From Pseudomonadota bacterium (lineage in GTDB: Bacteria; Desulfobacterota; Desulfobulbia; Desulfobulbales; Desulfocapsaceae): a DNA stretch of 64,000 nt. A model generated the notes under the pieces. That model saw only the letters and a list, made by a program, of their open reading frames with translations, searched no databases and was not told where the DNA came from. The stretch covers positions 1 through 64,000 of the forward strand of contig JAEYNP010000097.1 of the NCBI GenBank assembly GCA_023412495.1. Reading direction: 5' to 3'. The translations under genes were made by a program, and so were the position numbers. Below, one piece after another: positions 17,067-26,700 of the stretch; position 1 is the stretch's first letter; each line of letters starts with the position of its first letter.

Positions 17067-18806
17067 TCACTTGAAATTCTTCGGGTCGAAACCGACGATG
17101 AAGGCGCCCCAGTGCTTGCCGCCCAAAAAGATCGGTAGGGAGAGATCGTTCAGGATCTCGCCGGTATCGCGCATATAGGTCTGCAGCAGCATAGGCTGGG
17201 TGTGGCTGCAGCGCCGCTGTTCGGCCCTGTTGCTCTTGAAAATCCTCATGTGCCGACTATAGAGCAAGTCTCTTTCGGCATCGCCGGTCATCGGCTGGGA
17301 AACGGCGGTGTGGTGGACCGGCAGGTAGCCGTTGCGGTCGATGGCCAAGGCGTAGATCGTGCCCTCCATCTCCGATTTCATCTGCTCGAACATGGGCTGC
17401 ATGGTTTTTTGGAAGGTCGCGGTATATGAGGTCTCGTATTTCTGCGGATTGGTGTTGGGGACCTTTTTGTAGGAGGCATCCCAGAGATTGACGCCTTTCC
17501 CGGCGAGCTGCTCCAGCTCCTGTTGGGTCTTTTCCCTGGACACCGTGGCCCAGGCGATCAACCGGTCGAAGACCCCTTCGCCGGTTCGGAAACGCGAGAC
17601 CATCTCCAGCATCGATTCGGTGACGTTGCCGAGGTTTTCCACCGACGCCTCCGATTTCTCCATGGCACCGGCGATGTCCCGGCAGAGACCGTCGATACCG
17701 TCCATTTTTTGCGAAACCTCGCTGTTGGTGGTCGAAATTTCCTCGATGGCCGAAGCAATCTTCATCAGCTGCTGGTTGTTCTCCTCGTAATCCTTCATCA
17801 TGGTCTCGAAATTGGCGGTGGCGCCCTCGATGACCTGACTGGTCTCCGCCGTGTATTGGCCGATCTGCTCGGTGCCCTGCTGGGTTTTCTCGACAATGGC
17901 GATCATGGCCTGGATGTTTTGCGATATTTCCGTGGTGGCGGGCTTGACCCGCCGTGCCAGTTCTCGAACCTCTTCGGCCACCACCGCAAAGCCTTTGCCG
18001 TGCTCGCCGGCCCGGGCCGCCTCGATGGTGGCATTGAGCGACAGCAGATTGGTCTGCTCGGCGATGTCGTTGATGGTCGAGACCACCTTGAGGATCGATG
18101 TGGAACTCTGACTGAGTTCCTCGATCGTACTGCGGAACATTTCAACCGAATTGCTGATCTGCTGGATCTTGTCGGTTACATCCATCATTTCGTTAAAGGA
18201 ATTCTTGGCCATCTGCAGACTCGAGGCGGTCTTTTCGGCAACGTATTGAGTGCTCTCCGACACCTCGACTATGGCGCTGCTCGATTCGCTGCTGGCGGCG
18301 GCCACCTCATGGGAAATCTCCCGTTGCCTGCCGGCCTGCTGGGTAGTGGCGGAAATCAGTCCGCTCAGGCGGGCGGTATCGACGGCGATAGTGATGCCGA
18401 CCCGACGGATATCTTCTACCAACGTCCGGATGCCTGCCAGAAAGGTGTCATAATTCTTCTTCAGCAAATTGCCGGATTCGGTCTCCGGGTCGTTGCCGGG
18501 CAGGACAAGTCTCATCTCATTGGCGTCGGCGTCGGCGAACATCGCGGTAATATCCCTGCTTACCGCAGCACCTCCATCCCGCACGGCGTGGCCGAGGGCC
18601 CAACCGGCGACTACCGACGACAACAGAGACAGCAGGGCCGCCACCCCCAGGACAATTTCCATTCCAGGGAAAAAAAGAGCAGCGCCCAGAGCGGCGACAC
18701 TCAGCAAATGGCAGACGGCGGGCAGCCAGATGGCAGCGGCAACTTTCCCGGAAAAAGATGGAAAAATAGAATGGATCATTCGCACAATAATGGATGAACC
18801 GGACAT
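17067..18806 (-). CDS. methyl-accepting chemotaxis protein with C-terminal sensor-like domain
   Basis: A 579-residue receptor. ATG 18806 follows a strong aaagggaggg site. Two closely spaced transmembrane segments lie within about residues 20-75, with almost no periplasmic domain. A cytoplasmic linker then leads to the MCP signalling hairpin ([20 protein letters not shown] and [13 protein letters not shown]). Unusually, the C-terminal about 150 residues form a further domain ([47 protein letters not shown]) that looks like a cytoplasmic Cache/PAS-type sensor, so sensing is probably intracellular. No che genes are adjacent. Confidence 0.87.
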   Translation of the reverse strand: MSGSSIIVRMIHSIFPSFSGKVAAAIWLPAVCHLLSVAALGAALFFPGMEIVLGVAALLSLLSSVVAGWALGHAVRDGGAAVSRDITAMFADADANEMRLVLPGNDPETESGNLLKKNYDTFLAGIRTLVEDIRRVGITIAVDTARLSGLISATTQQAGRQREISHEVAAASSESSSAIVEVSESTQYVAEKTASSLQMAKNSFNEMMDVTDKIQQISNSVEMFRSTIEELSQSSTSILKVVSTINDIAEQTNLLSLNATIEAARAGEHGKGFAVVAEEVRELARRVKPATTEISQNIQAMIAIVEKTQQGTEQIGQYTAETSQVIEGATANFETMMKDYEENNQQLMKIASAIEEISTTNSEVSQKMDGIDGLCRDIAGAMEKSEASVENLGNVTESMLEMVSRFRTGEGVFDRLIAWATVSREKTQQELEQLAGKGVNLWDASYKKVPNTNPQKYETSYTATFQKTMQPMFEQMKSEMEGTIYALAIDRNGYLPVHHTAVSQPMTGDAERDLLYSRHMRIFKSNRAEQRRCSHTQPMLLQTYMRDTGEILNDLSLPIFLGGKHWGAFIVGFDPKNFK

Positions 18807-18939
18807 GGACCCTCCCTTTCTGATGCAGATCCCTTGCTGATACTGCGTTATTGCCTTTATCGACAGGTTCGCCGGAAAAAATAACAGATTTCCGGCAATC
18901 TCTCCCGAGGTAATTTCCACCCGCTCGGGTTTTAAGACT

Positions 18940-19105
18940 AAATTTCACGAAAGAGCATCGCGAAGGATGTTCAATCCCTTCCCCTGGTAGCCTGGGTCCT
19001 GTCGCCCCACTTCAATGATATCTGACGCTGGAACTTTCCATGCGGGATGAGGCGATGCACGTCGGCGACCCGTTTGAAGCGGCCAACGTATACTAATCCA
19101 TGGGA
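18940..19105. other. noncoding DNA with scraps resembling pheA and its upstream region
   Basis: Three short stretches match the pheA locus: gcctgggtcctgtcgcccca (also near 14233), gggatgaggcgatg.acgtcggcgaccc (also near 14467) and a cgaaa..agcatcgcg motif (also near 14880). The order differs from the pheA locus, so these look like rearranged duplicate fragments. The surrounding 18807-19310 holds no supportable gene. Confidence 0.5.
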
Positions 19106-19310
19106 GTTGGAAGGTTGGCCTCCCCCGGCCTAAAGGTCGAAAAGGGGGCAACCTTGAGGCAGGGATTCAGGCAAGAAGGCGATCGATTACCTGCAGTGGC
19201 GCAAGATAAATCGGAAAAAAGACACCTTTTTCACCTAAAATTCCTTGAGTTGCGCGGCCCTGCGCAGCGAGTGCATGCCGAAGAAGGCGAGTCTGATAAG
19301 TACTGAAGAC

Positions 19311-20954
19311 CTATCCGACGGACGATCCTGCTGCGGATAAGGCGCCATCCTCCAGATACTCCCAGGCGAGATGGAGAGCGTCATTGTAATCCGTCTGGAT
19401 GCCGTCGGCTCCGAGGAGGTCGCCGTACCCCATCTCCAGCATCTGCCTGCGGATCCCCTCCCCCTTCCGGACCACCAGGATCGGCTTGATGCGTTCCTGC
19501 TTGAGTCGGTCGATCATCTCGGCGAGGGCGAACAGGCCGGAAAGATCCATGAACGGCACGTTCAGGCAGTTGATGATGACTACCTCGGTGCCGATGAGCC
19601 TGCTGACCTGATCCTGCATCTTGGCTGTGGTTCCGAAAAAGAAGGCGCCGAGTACGGAGAGCGTGCGGATCCGAAAGCCGGTTTCCTCCTCCAGGCTTTT
19701 TTCCAGATCCCGAGGCCATTCATGATGGGGAATCCCCTTGACGTCGATCTCCGACTGCCGGGAAATTCGATAGGTGATCATCAGGGAAGCGAGGGTAACA
19801 CCAACTCCCACCGCGACAATCAGATCGACGAAAACGGTGATGACGAAAACGGTTGTCATGACCCAGAGATCGGGTCGGGGGACTCTCCGGACAAGGCGCA
19901 GCAAACGGTAGTCGAGGATGTCGATCCCGACTTTCATGAGAATGCCGGCGAGAACCGGCAGAGGGATCTGGGCGGCATATCGCCCCAACCCCAGCAGCAC
20001 TCCGAGAAGGAGTACTGCGTGCATCATGCCGGAAATTCTGGTGCTGCCCCCGGTCTTGATGTTGACGACGGTCCGCATGGTGGCCCCGGCTCCGGGCAGG
20101 CCGCCGATAAGGGCCGCCGCCATGTTCCCGATGCCCTGGCCGATCAGTTCCCGCTTCGAGTCGTGCCTCTGCTTGGTCATCGAATCGGCGACAACCGAGG
20201 TCAGAAGCGAATCAATAGTGCCGAGGACGGCGAGCGCCAGTGCCATTCCCGCCAGCTTGGGGAACAGGATCGGTGAAAAGAGCGGCAGCTGTATTACCGG
20301 CAGGCCGGAGGGAATTTCTCCAATAGTCGCCACCGGCATTTCAGCGAATCCGGCGAAAACGGTCCCGATCACCAAGGCTATCAGGGGTGAGGGAAGGATT
20401 CTGCTGACCCGTGCTGGGGTGAAGAAAACTATGCTCATGGTCATCAGGGCGAGCGTCAGGCTCGGGAGATCGGCATGGGCGACCGCCCGCGGCAGTTCGA
20501 CAACCGCCTCGAGAGGTGCGCCGACACCCGGTACGCCCATCAGGGGGTGAAGCTGGATGAGGATGATGATCACCCCGATGCCGCTCATGAATCCGGAGAT
20601 GACGGGATAGGGAATATACCGGACAAAGGCTCCGACTTTGGCATAGCCGAAAAGAACCTGGAGAAGGCCGGCCAGAAACACCACCGCGCAGACCGCCCGG
20701 AGATCACCCGCAAACGAGGTCATGGCGGCGGCGAAAATGACGGTCATCGGCCCGGTGGGGCCCGATACCTGGGATGGAGTGCCGCCAAACAGCGCAGCAA
20801 AAAATCCGACGGCGATCGCCCCATAGAGACCCGCGACCGCACCTGCGCCGCTCGCTACCCCGAAAGCCAGAGCCAGGGGCAAAGCGACTACGCCGGCAGT
20901 CAATCCCCCGAAAAAATCGCCTCTCAGCGTGAAAAAATGATATCCGACGCGCAT
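19311..20954 (-). CDS. SulP-family anion transporter with STAS domain
   Basis: A 547-residue SLC26/SulP transporter. ATG 20954 is preceded by aaaggagg. The N-terminus has DFFGGLTAGVVALPLALAFG (SulP signature), then SGPTGPMTV and multiple membrane segments to about residue 390. A C-terminal STAS domain (about residues 415-530) includes IINCLNVPFMDLSG. Possible substrates are sulfate, bicarbonate or dicarboxylates; this is not determinable by eye. It is divergent from the hybrid sensor kinase at 21205, so the two may share a control region, but there is no direct evidence of functional linkage. Confidence 0.9.
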   Translation of the reverse strand: MRVGYHFFTLRGDFFGGLTAGVVALPLALAFGVASGAGAVAGLYGAIAVGFFAALFGGTPSQVSGPTGPMTVIFAAAMTSFAGDLRAVCAVVFLAGLLQVLFGYAKVGAFVRYIPYPVISGFMSGIGVIIILIQLHPLMGVPGVGAPLEAVVELPRAVAHADLPSLTLALMTMSIVFFTPARVSRILPSPLIALVIGTVFAGFAEMPVATIGEIPSGLPVIQLPLFSPILFPKLAGMALALAVLGTIDSLLTSVVADSMTKQRHDSKRELIGQGIGNMAAALIGGLPGAGATMRTVVNIKTGGSTRISGMMHAVLLLGVLLGLGRYAAQIPLPVLAGILMKVGIDILDYRLLRLVRRVPRPDLWVMTTVFVITVFVDLIVAVGVGVTLASLMITYRISRQSEIDVKGIPHHEWPRDLEKSLEEETGFRIRTLSVLGAFFFGTTAKMQDQVSRLIGTEVVIINCLNVPFMDLSGLFALAEMIDRLKQERIKPILVVRKGEGIRRQMLEMGYGDLLGADGIQTDYNDALHLAWEYLEDGALSAAGSSVG

Positions 20955-21204
20955 CGCCCTCCTCCTTTTTTTCCGCTTCACCCCTCTCCGCTCAATCAAC
21001 GGCATCCATGCAAGGCCTACCCCATTGGCTTACTAATGTCAATATTTAATTAATTTCTTTACTGCCCATATTGCAGGACACTTCTGAAGGAAGCGTTGCC
21101 GAGGATGAGAGAGTCCTTATGGTGTATTACTGATAGATGGTGCGGCCTTGGTAGTGGTAATTTGTGAGTGCAAGGTGAAGTCAGGTGCCATCGGGAGTCT
21201 CCGA

Positions 21205-23721
21205 ATGGAAAATATTCGCATCCTCATCGTTGAAGATGAAGGCATAGTGGCGACCGATATTCAGGAGCGCCTCTCCACCATGGGCTACCGATCTGTGGGA
21301 TGGGCCGAGGATGCCGAACGGGCCATAGCGATGACCGAATTGCACCGCCCCGACATCGTCCTGATGGACATTCGCCTGCCCGGTCCCCGTGACGGAATTC
21401 ATGCGGCCGAGGAGATCGGCCGGCGGTTCCAGATCCCGGTGGTTTTCCTGACCGCCTATTCCGAAGAAGCAACCCTGGAGCGCGCCAAACTGGCACAGCC
21501 GTTCGGATATATCCTGAAGCCATTCAACGATCGCGAGCTGAAGTCCACCATCGAGATTGCCTGTTACAAGCACAAGGCCGAGAGGGAGATCCGGCGCCTG
21601 AGCCGCCTGCTTGACGTGTTGGGTCAGGTGAACCAGGCTACCCTGCGCTTGCAGGAACGAGAGGAATTGCTGCCTTCGATCTGCAGCCTGATCATCGAGC
21701 GCGGCGCCGTGGATATGGCCTGGATCTCCTGGCTCGACCAGGAAACGTCACGGATCACCACAGCGGCGTATCTTGAAAACCAATCTGCCAATGTGGATGC
21801 ATCGGATATCTGCGCCGGCGGAGGATCAAACTACACCGACATCTCAGCCCGCGCCATTCGCGAAGGCAAGCCGATTGTCTGTAGAGTAATCAGCAGTCCT
21901 GATGTGCAGGCAAGCAGAAACAATGATCCCTGCAACTGTTCCTGCGCTGCTTTTCCGCTCAGATTTCAGGGGCAGGTGCGTGGTGCCCTGGGTCTTTGCG
22001 TGGCTGAATCCGATTTCTTTCATAAACGGGAACTCAGCCTGCTCAAGGAAATGGCAAGCGACATTTCCTATGCCTTGGACAGGATAGAAGCCAACACGGC
22101 CAGAGATCGCCTCACCGAGCAACTCACGCACCAATCCCTGTTTCTGCGAACCCTGATAGACGCCATGCCTTACCCGGTATTTTACAAGGACGCCCAATAC
22201 CATTACCTTGGGTGCAACAAAGCCTTTGAGCGATTTCTGGGAATTCGACGGGAAAATTTCATCGGAAAAACAGTATTTGAGGTATGGTCCCCGGATCTGG
22301 CGGAAAAATACCAGCAATCGGACAGGGAATTATTGGAAAGTTCCGACCCCGACGCGAAAATCATACCGGGAGTCGTGGAGACTGCCGGCGGAGTGCGCTA
22401 TCATGTGCTGTTTCACAAGGCTCTATTTCGCAACCCGGACGGCAGCATCGGAGGCATAATCAGCATTCTCGAAGACCTCACCGAACGTAATCGGGCGGAG
22501 CAGGAGCGCGCGCGTGTCGAGGCGCAGCTCCGGCAAGCGCAGAAAATGGAAGCGCTTGGCAACCTTGCCGGGGGCATTGCCCACGATTTCAACAATATCC
22601 TCAGCATCATCAGTGGAAATGTGGAAATCGCCCTCTGGAATATAAAGAAAGGCAGTGTGGAAGACGAAAGCTTGCAATTGGTGCTGAGCGCCGCCCAAAG
22701 AGCTGCGGACCTGGTGCAACAGATCCTGACCTTCAGTCATCGGCATGAGCCGGAGAAAAAACCGGTTAAGGTCATCCGTGTCGTCCAGGAGGCCTTGAAA
22801 ATGATCCGCGCCTCTCTGCCGTCCACCATCGAAATCAAACAGAACCTGGTCTCCAAGGCGGTAGTGCTGGCCGACGGGACGCAACTGCATCAGGTGATCC
22901 TCAATCTCTGCAGCAATGCCGCGCAGGCCATGCAGGACCAAGGCGGGATACTGGAAGTGGGTCTCGTCGATACCGTCCTCGATGAACAAACCAATATCGA
23001 TGCAAGCCGGGCGGTCGGAAATTATGTGCAACTGACCGTCGAAGACAGAGGGGGCGGAATCGACCCGCAGATCGTGGATCGCATCTTCGATCCCTTTTTC
23101 ACCACCAAACAGAAAGGCACCGGCACAGGGCTGGGACTGGCGGTTGCTCACGGAATCGTAAAAAGCCACGGCGGAACGATTGACGTCGCCAACCGCCCGG
23201 GCGAAGGCGTCACTTTCCGGGTGCTCCTGCCGGTCATGAACAGCCAGTCCCAACTCCAGGCAGAGATGAAAGCCCCTCTGCCCCGTGGCCGGGAGCGAAT
23301 TCTGATTGTGGATGACGAACCGGAAGTCGCAACAGTCGCCCAAAAAATGCTGGAGAATCTCGGATACGAGGCATATTCACAGACAAGCAGCATCGAGGCG
23401 CTGAATATCTTCAGAGTCTATCAACCGGAAAAGCAATTCGACCTGGTGCTGACCGACCTGACGATGCCGCACCTCAATGGTCTTGACCTGGCCAGGAACC
23501 TGCTTGAGCTGCAACCCGATCTGCCCATTGTCCTGTGTACCGGCTTCAAAGAAAAAATTTCCGAGGAGCAAGCAAGAAGCATCGGCATTCAACGGCTTCT
23601 CATGAAACCGTTTACCATCCGGATACTGGCAGTGACCATACGGCAGGTTCTGGATGAAAAGATGCCACCCAGGAGGTCCTTGAACAACAGAGAATCCGAT
23701 CGTGACAGCCCCGGAATGTAA
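21205..23721 (+). CDS. hybrid sensor kinase: REC-GAF-PAS-HisKA-HATPase-REC
   Basis: An 838-residue cytoplasmic kinase. The N-terminal receiver has phospho-Asp55 in [12 protein letters not shown]-type domain follows (about residues 145-300, with a Cys-containing segment NNDPCNCSC), then a PAS domain (about 320-440, [19 protein letters not shown]), a HisKA with His460 in [11 protein letters not shown], a HATPase with the GTGLGLA box, and a C-terminal receiver with Asp751 in [11 protein letters not shown] 21205 has gggag about 7 bases before it; an in-frame upstream start at 21148 adds 19 residues. Receivers at both ends suggest input from another kinase as well as intramolecular relay. It lies 43 bases ahead of the giant kinase, probably in one operon. 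Confidence 0.9.
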   Translation: MENIRILIVEDEGIVATDIQERLSTMGYRSVGWAEDAERAIAMTELHRPDIVLMDIRLPGPRDGIHAAEEIGRRFQIPVVFLTAYSEEATLERAKLAQPFGYILKPFNDRELKSTIEIACYKHKAEREIRRLSRLLDVLGQVNQATLRLQEREELLPSICSLIIERGAVDMAWISWLDQETSRITTAAYLENQSANVDASDICAGGGSNYTDISARAIREGKPIVCRVISSPDVQASRNNDPCNCSCAAFPLRFQGQVRGALGLCVAESDFFHKRELSLLKEMASDISYALDRIEANTARDRLTEQLTHQSLFLRTLIDAMPYPVFYKDAQYHYLGCNKAFERFLGIRRENFIGKTVFEVWSPDLAEKYQQSDRELLESSDPDAKIIPGVVETAGGVRYHVLFHKALFRNPDGSIGGIISILEDLTERNRAEQERARVEAQLRQAQKMEALGNLAGGIAHDFNNILSIISGNVEIALWNIKKGSVEDESLQLVLSAAQRAADLVQQILTFSHRHEPEKKPVKVIRVVQEALKMIRASLPSTIEIKQNLVSKAVVLADGTQLHQVILNLCSNAAQAMQDQGGILEVGLVDTVLDEQTNIDASRAVGNYVQLTVEDRGGGIDPQIVDRIFDPFFTTKQKGTGTGLGLAVAHGIVKSHGGTIDVANRPGEGVTFRVLLPVMNSQSQLQAEMKAPLPRGRERILIVDDEPEVATVAQKMLENLGYEAYSQTSSIEALNIFRVYQPEKQFDLVLTDLTMPHLNGLDLARNLLELQPDLPIVLCTGFKEKISEEQARSIGIQRLLMKPFTIRILAVTIRQVLDEKMPPRRSLNNRESDRDSPGM

Positions 23722-23764
23722 TTCCTGCAAAACTGTCAACGGCCAGAAACAGTAGATAAAAGCA

Positions 23765-26700
23765 ATGACATACGAAATTAGAAGCGTTGGTCGCCCATCT
23801 CTTGGCGAAACCAATTACGACATCCTCGAAAAAATTGCCGAAAGCAAGAAGACGGTCGTTTATAAGGCCGTCCATAAAGACCATCCGGATCGTCAGTTGG
23901 TACTGAAGATATTCAAGGGGGCTCATCTGTCCGACCGCAAGAAGTCGAGGATCCTGCAAAGAATCGAACACCTCAAGGTAGTGAGCTCCCCTCTGGCAAT
24001 CATTCCCGATGTTTTTGAAGACAGAGACGGGCTTTGCTTCATCGTCCAGGCCTACTTCGAGGGAGTTACCCTGGACAGGCTGACGGAGCCGGGGCGCGGA
24101 GTGGCGCTGTCGGATTTCTTCACCATTGCCTGCAGCCTGGCCCGGGTGCTGGATGACGTGCACGCGGCGGGGATCATCCACGGCGGGGTCAAACCGCACA
24201 ATATCCTGGTGACCCCGGAGACGCTCGACGTGCGGCTGACCGACTTCATCAGCGCCCTGGATGCGAGCGATTCCAGCCACTTCATCTATGAGCCGTATTT
24301 CGTCCAGCAGACCCTGCCCTACACCTCGCCGGAACAGACCGGCCGCATCGGCCACCGGGTGACATTCGCCTCGGATCTGTATTCCCTGGGGATTGTCCTG
24401 TACGAACTGCTGACCGGCCGCCTGCCGTTCACGTCGAGCGATCCCCTGGAGCTGATCCATGCCCACCTGGCCCGGGAAGCCTCCGAGGTCCGGGAGCTGG
24501 ATGCTTCAATCCCCCGCAGCCTGAGCACCATAGTCGCCAAACTGCTGCTCAAAGAGCCTGAAAGACGCTACCAGAGCAGCGGTGGTCTGCTGAACGATCT
24601 GCTCCGCTGCAGGGACCAGTTTGCCGCCACCGGGACGGTGGGCGATTTCCTTCTGGACAGTGACATCGGCACCCGCCGGGTGCCCGCCATCTCCAGGCTG
24701 GTCGGCAGGGAGAATCAGGCCGCCGGGATTCTCGAGACGTATGAGCAGGTGGCTCGGGGGCAGTTCCGGGCGCTGTTCATCTCGGGGCTGCCCGGCATAG
24801 GCAAGACCCGCCTGATTCAGGAGTTGCAGAAACCGATAGTCAAGCACCGAGGCTATTTCACCTCAGGCAAATTCGACCTGTACCAGAAGAACATCCCTTA
24901 CAACTCCCTGATCCAGGCACTCCGCAATCTGACCCGCACCTTTCTGACCGAGAGCGACGAGCGAATGTGGGTGTGGAAAAACAAGATAATGATGGCGGTG
25001 GGCGAAAACGGCAAGGTGCTGACCGACGTGATCCCGGAGTTGGAAATCCTGATCGGGACGCAGCCGCCGGTCAAACCGCTGCCCCCTGTGGAGTCGCTCA
25101 ACCGCTTTCACGATCTCTTCGACAGGTTCCTGACCTGTCTGGCCGGCGAACAGAATCCCCTGACCCTCTTCATCGACGATCTGCAGTGGTGCGATACGGC
25201 CTCTTTCGACTTTCTGGCCTATGTATTCGCCAATTTAAGGAAGCACCCCTACCTTTTCCTGATGGGAGCTTACCGGCATAACGAAGTGGATGCCGGCCAT
25301 CCCCTCACCCGCCTTATCGCGGGAATCGGGGAAGATGGAAAATCGTTGCGCGAGATCAGGCTTGAGGCGCTCACGCCCGAGCATTGTCATGAGATGGTTG
25401 CCTCCATTCTGACCTCTTCTCTCACCCAGACCAGGGCTCTGTCCGATTTCATCGCCGCCTTGACCGGCGGCAATCCGCTCTTCATCCACGAAAGCCTGAC
25501 ATACCTTCACAATGAAAACCTTCTCACGCTGGGCGAGGACGAAGAGTGGCAATGGGACCTGGACAGGATCAGGGACTCGCGTATGCCTCAGACGGTGGTG
25601 GCGCTGTTCGGCGAAAAAATCCGTAAATCTCCGCTGGAAATGATCTCCCTGCTCGAATACGGCGCCTGCATGGGCAACTCGTTTCTGCCCGCGGAGCTGG
25701 CCAGAGTCATGGATTTGAGCCTGGTCGAAACCTTCACCAGGCTCAAACCCGCTCTGCGGCAGGGCTTGTTGACGGAGGGCGAAGGCCGGCTGAGGTTTAT
25801 CCACGACCGGGTTCAGGAAGCCGCCTTATCCGCCATCGAGCCGGAGCGACGCCGGCGCATGCACTGGCAGATCGGCAACCGTCTCCTGGACACCGCCCGC
25901 GAGCAGGGTCTGGGCACGGAAAAAATGGAGAACCTGTTCGTCATCGCCTCGCACCTCAATCTGGGGCGAGAGGAACAACTGGATGCCGAGACGGCCTACC
26001 TGATGTCGGACATCAACTATCACGCCGGCAACAAGGCGCTCGACGCCCTGGCCACCGAAGCGGCCAATGAATATTTCGGACTGAGCAGGCGGCTGCTCCC
26101 GGGGGACTGCTGGCAGGAGGACCATTATGACCGCACCTTCAAAATTTTCCAGAAGGCGGCCAAAACCGAGCTGATGTGCGGCCGCCACGAAAACTCCGAG
26201 GAACTGCTCAACCAACTGCTCGATCATGCGGAAACGGACCTGGACAGGGCGGAATGCCTTGCGGAACAGACGATTTCCCTGTCATCGATCGGCAGCTTCG
26301 TCAAGGCCATCACCACCGCCAACCGCGGCCTGGCCTATTTCGGCAGGGCCATCCCGGAGAGCCCCGAGCAAGCGGACAGACAGCGAAAAACCTTGATGGC
26401 CGTGATCAGCGCCAGGGAAGATATCTGGCGGACGATCCTGGACATGCCCCTGACCGGCGACCGCCAAAGCAGGATCGAGTTCGCCTTTTACAGCGAGCTG
26501 ATACCCAACTACTACCTGTGCGGGCAATTGTCGCAGCTGTATCTAACCGCGGCGCAGGCCACCCTTCGCTGTCTGTCGACCGGCATGGACGAAGCCGTCA
26601 TCTATTCACTGGCGGCCATCGGTCTGCATCTGGCCGAGGAGGAAATGTTCGAGCAGGCCTTCAAGTATGAAGACCTGGTGCGGGATCTGGCCGCAAAGTG

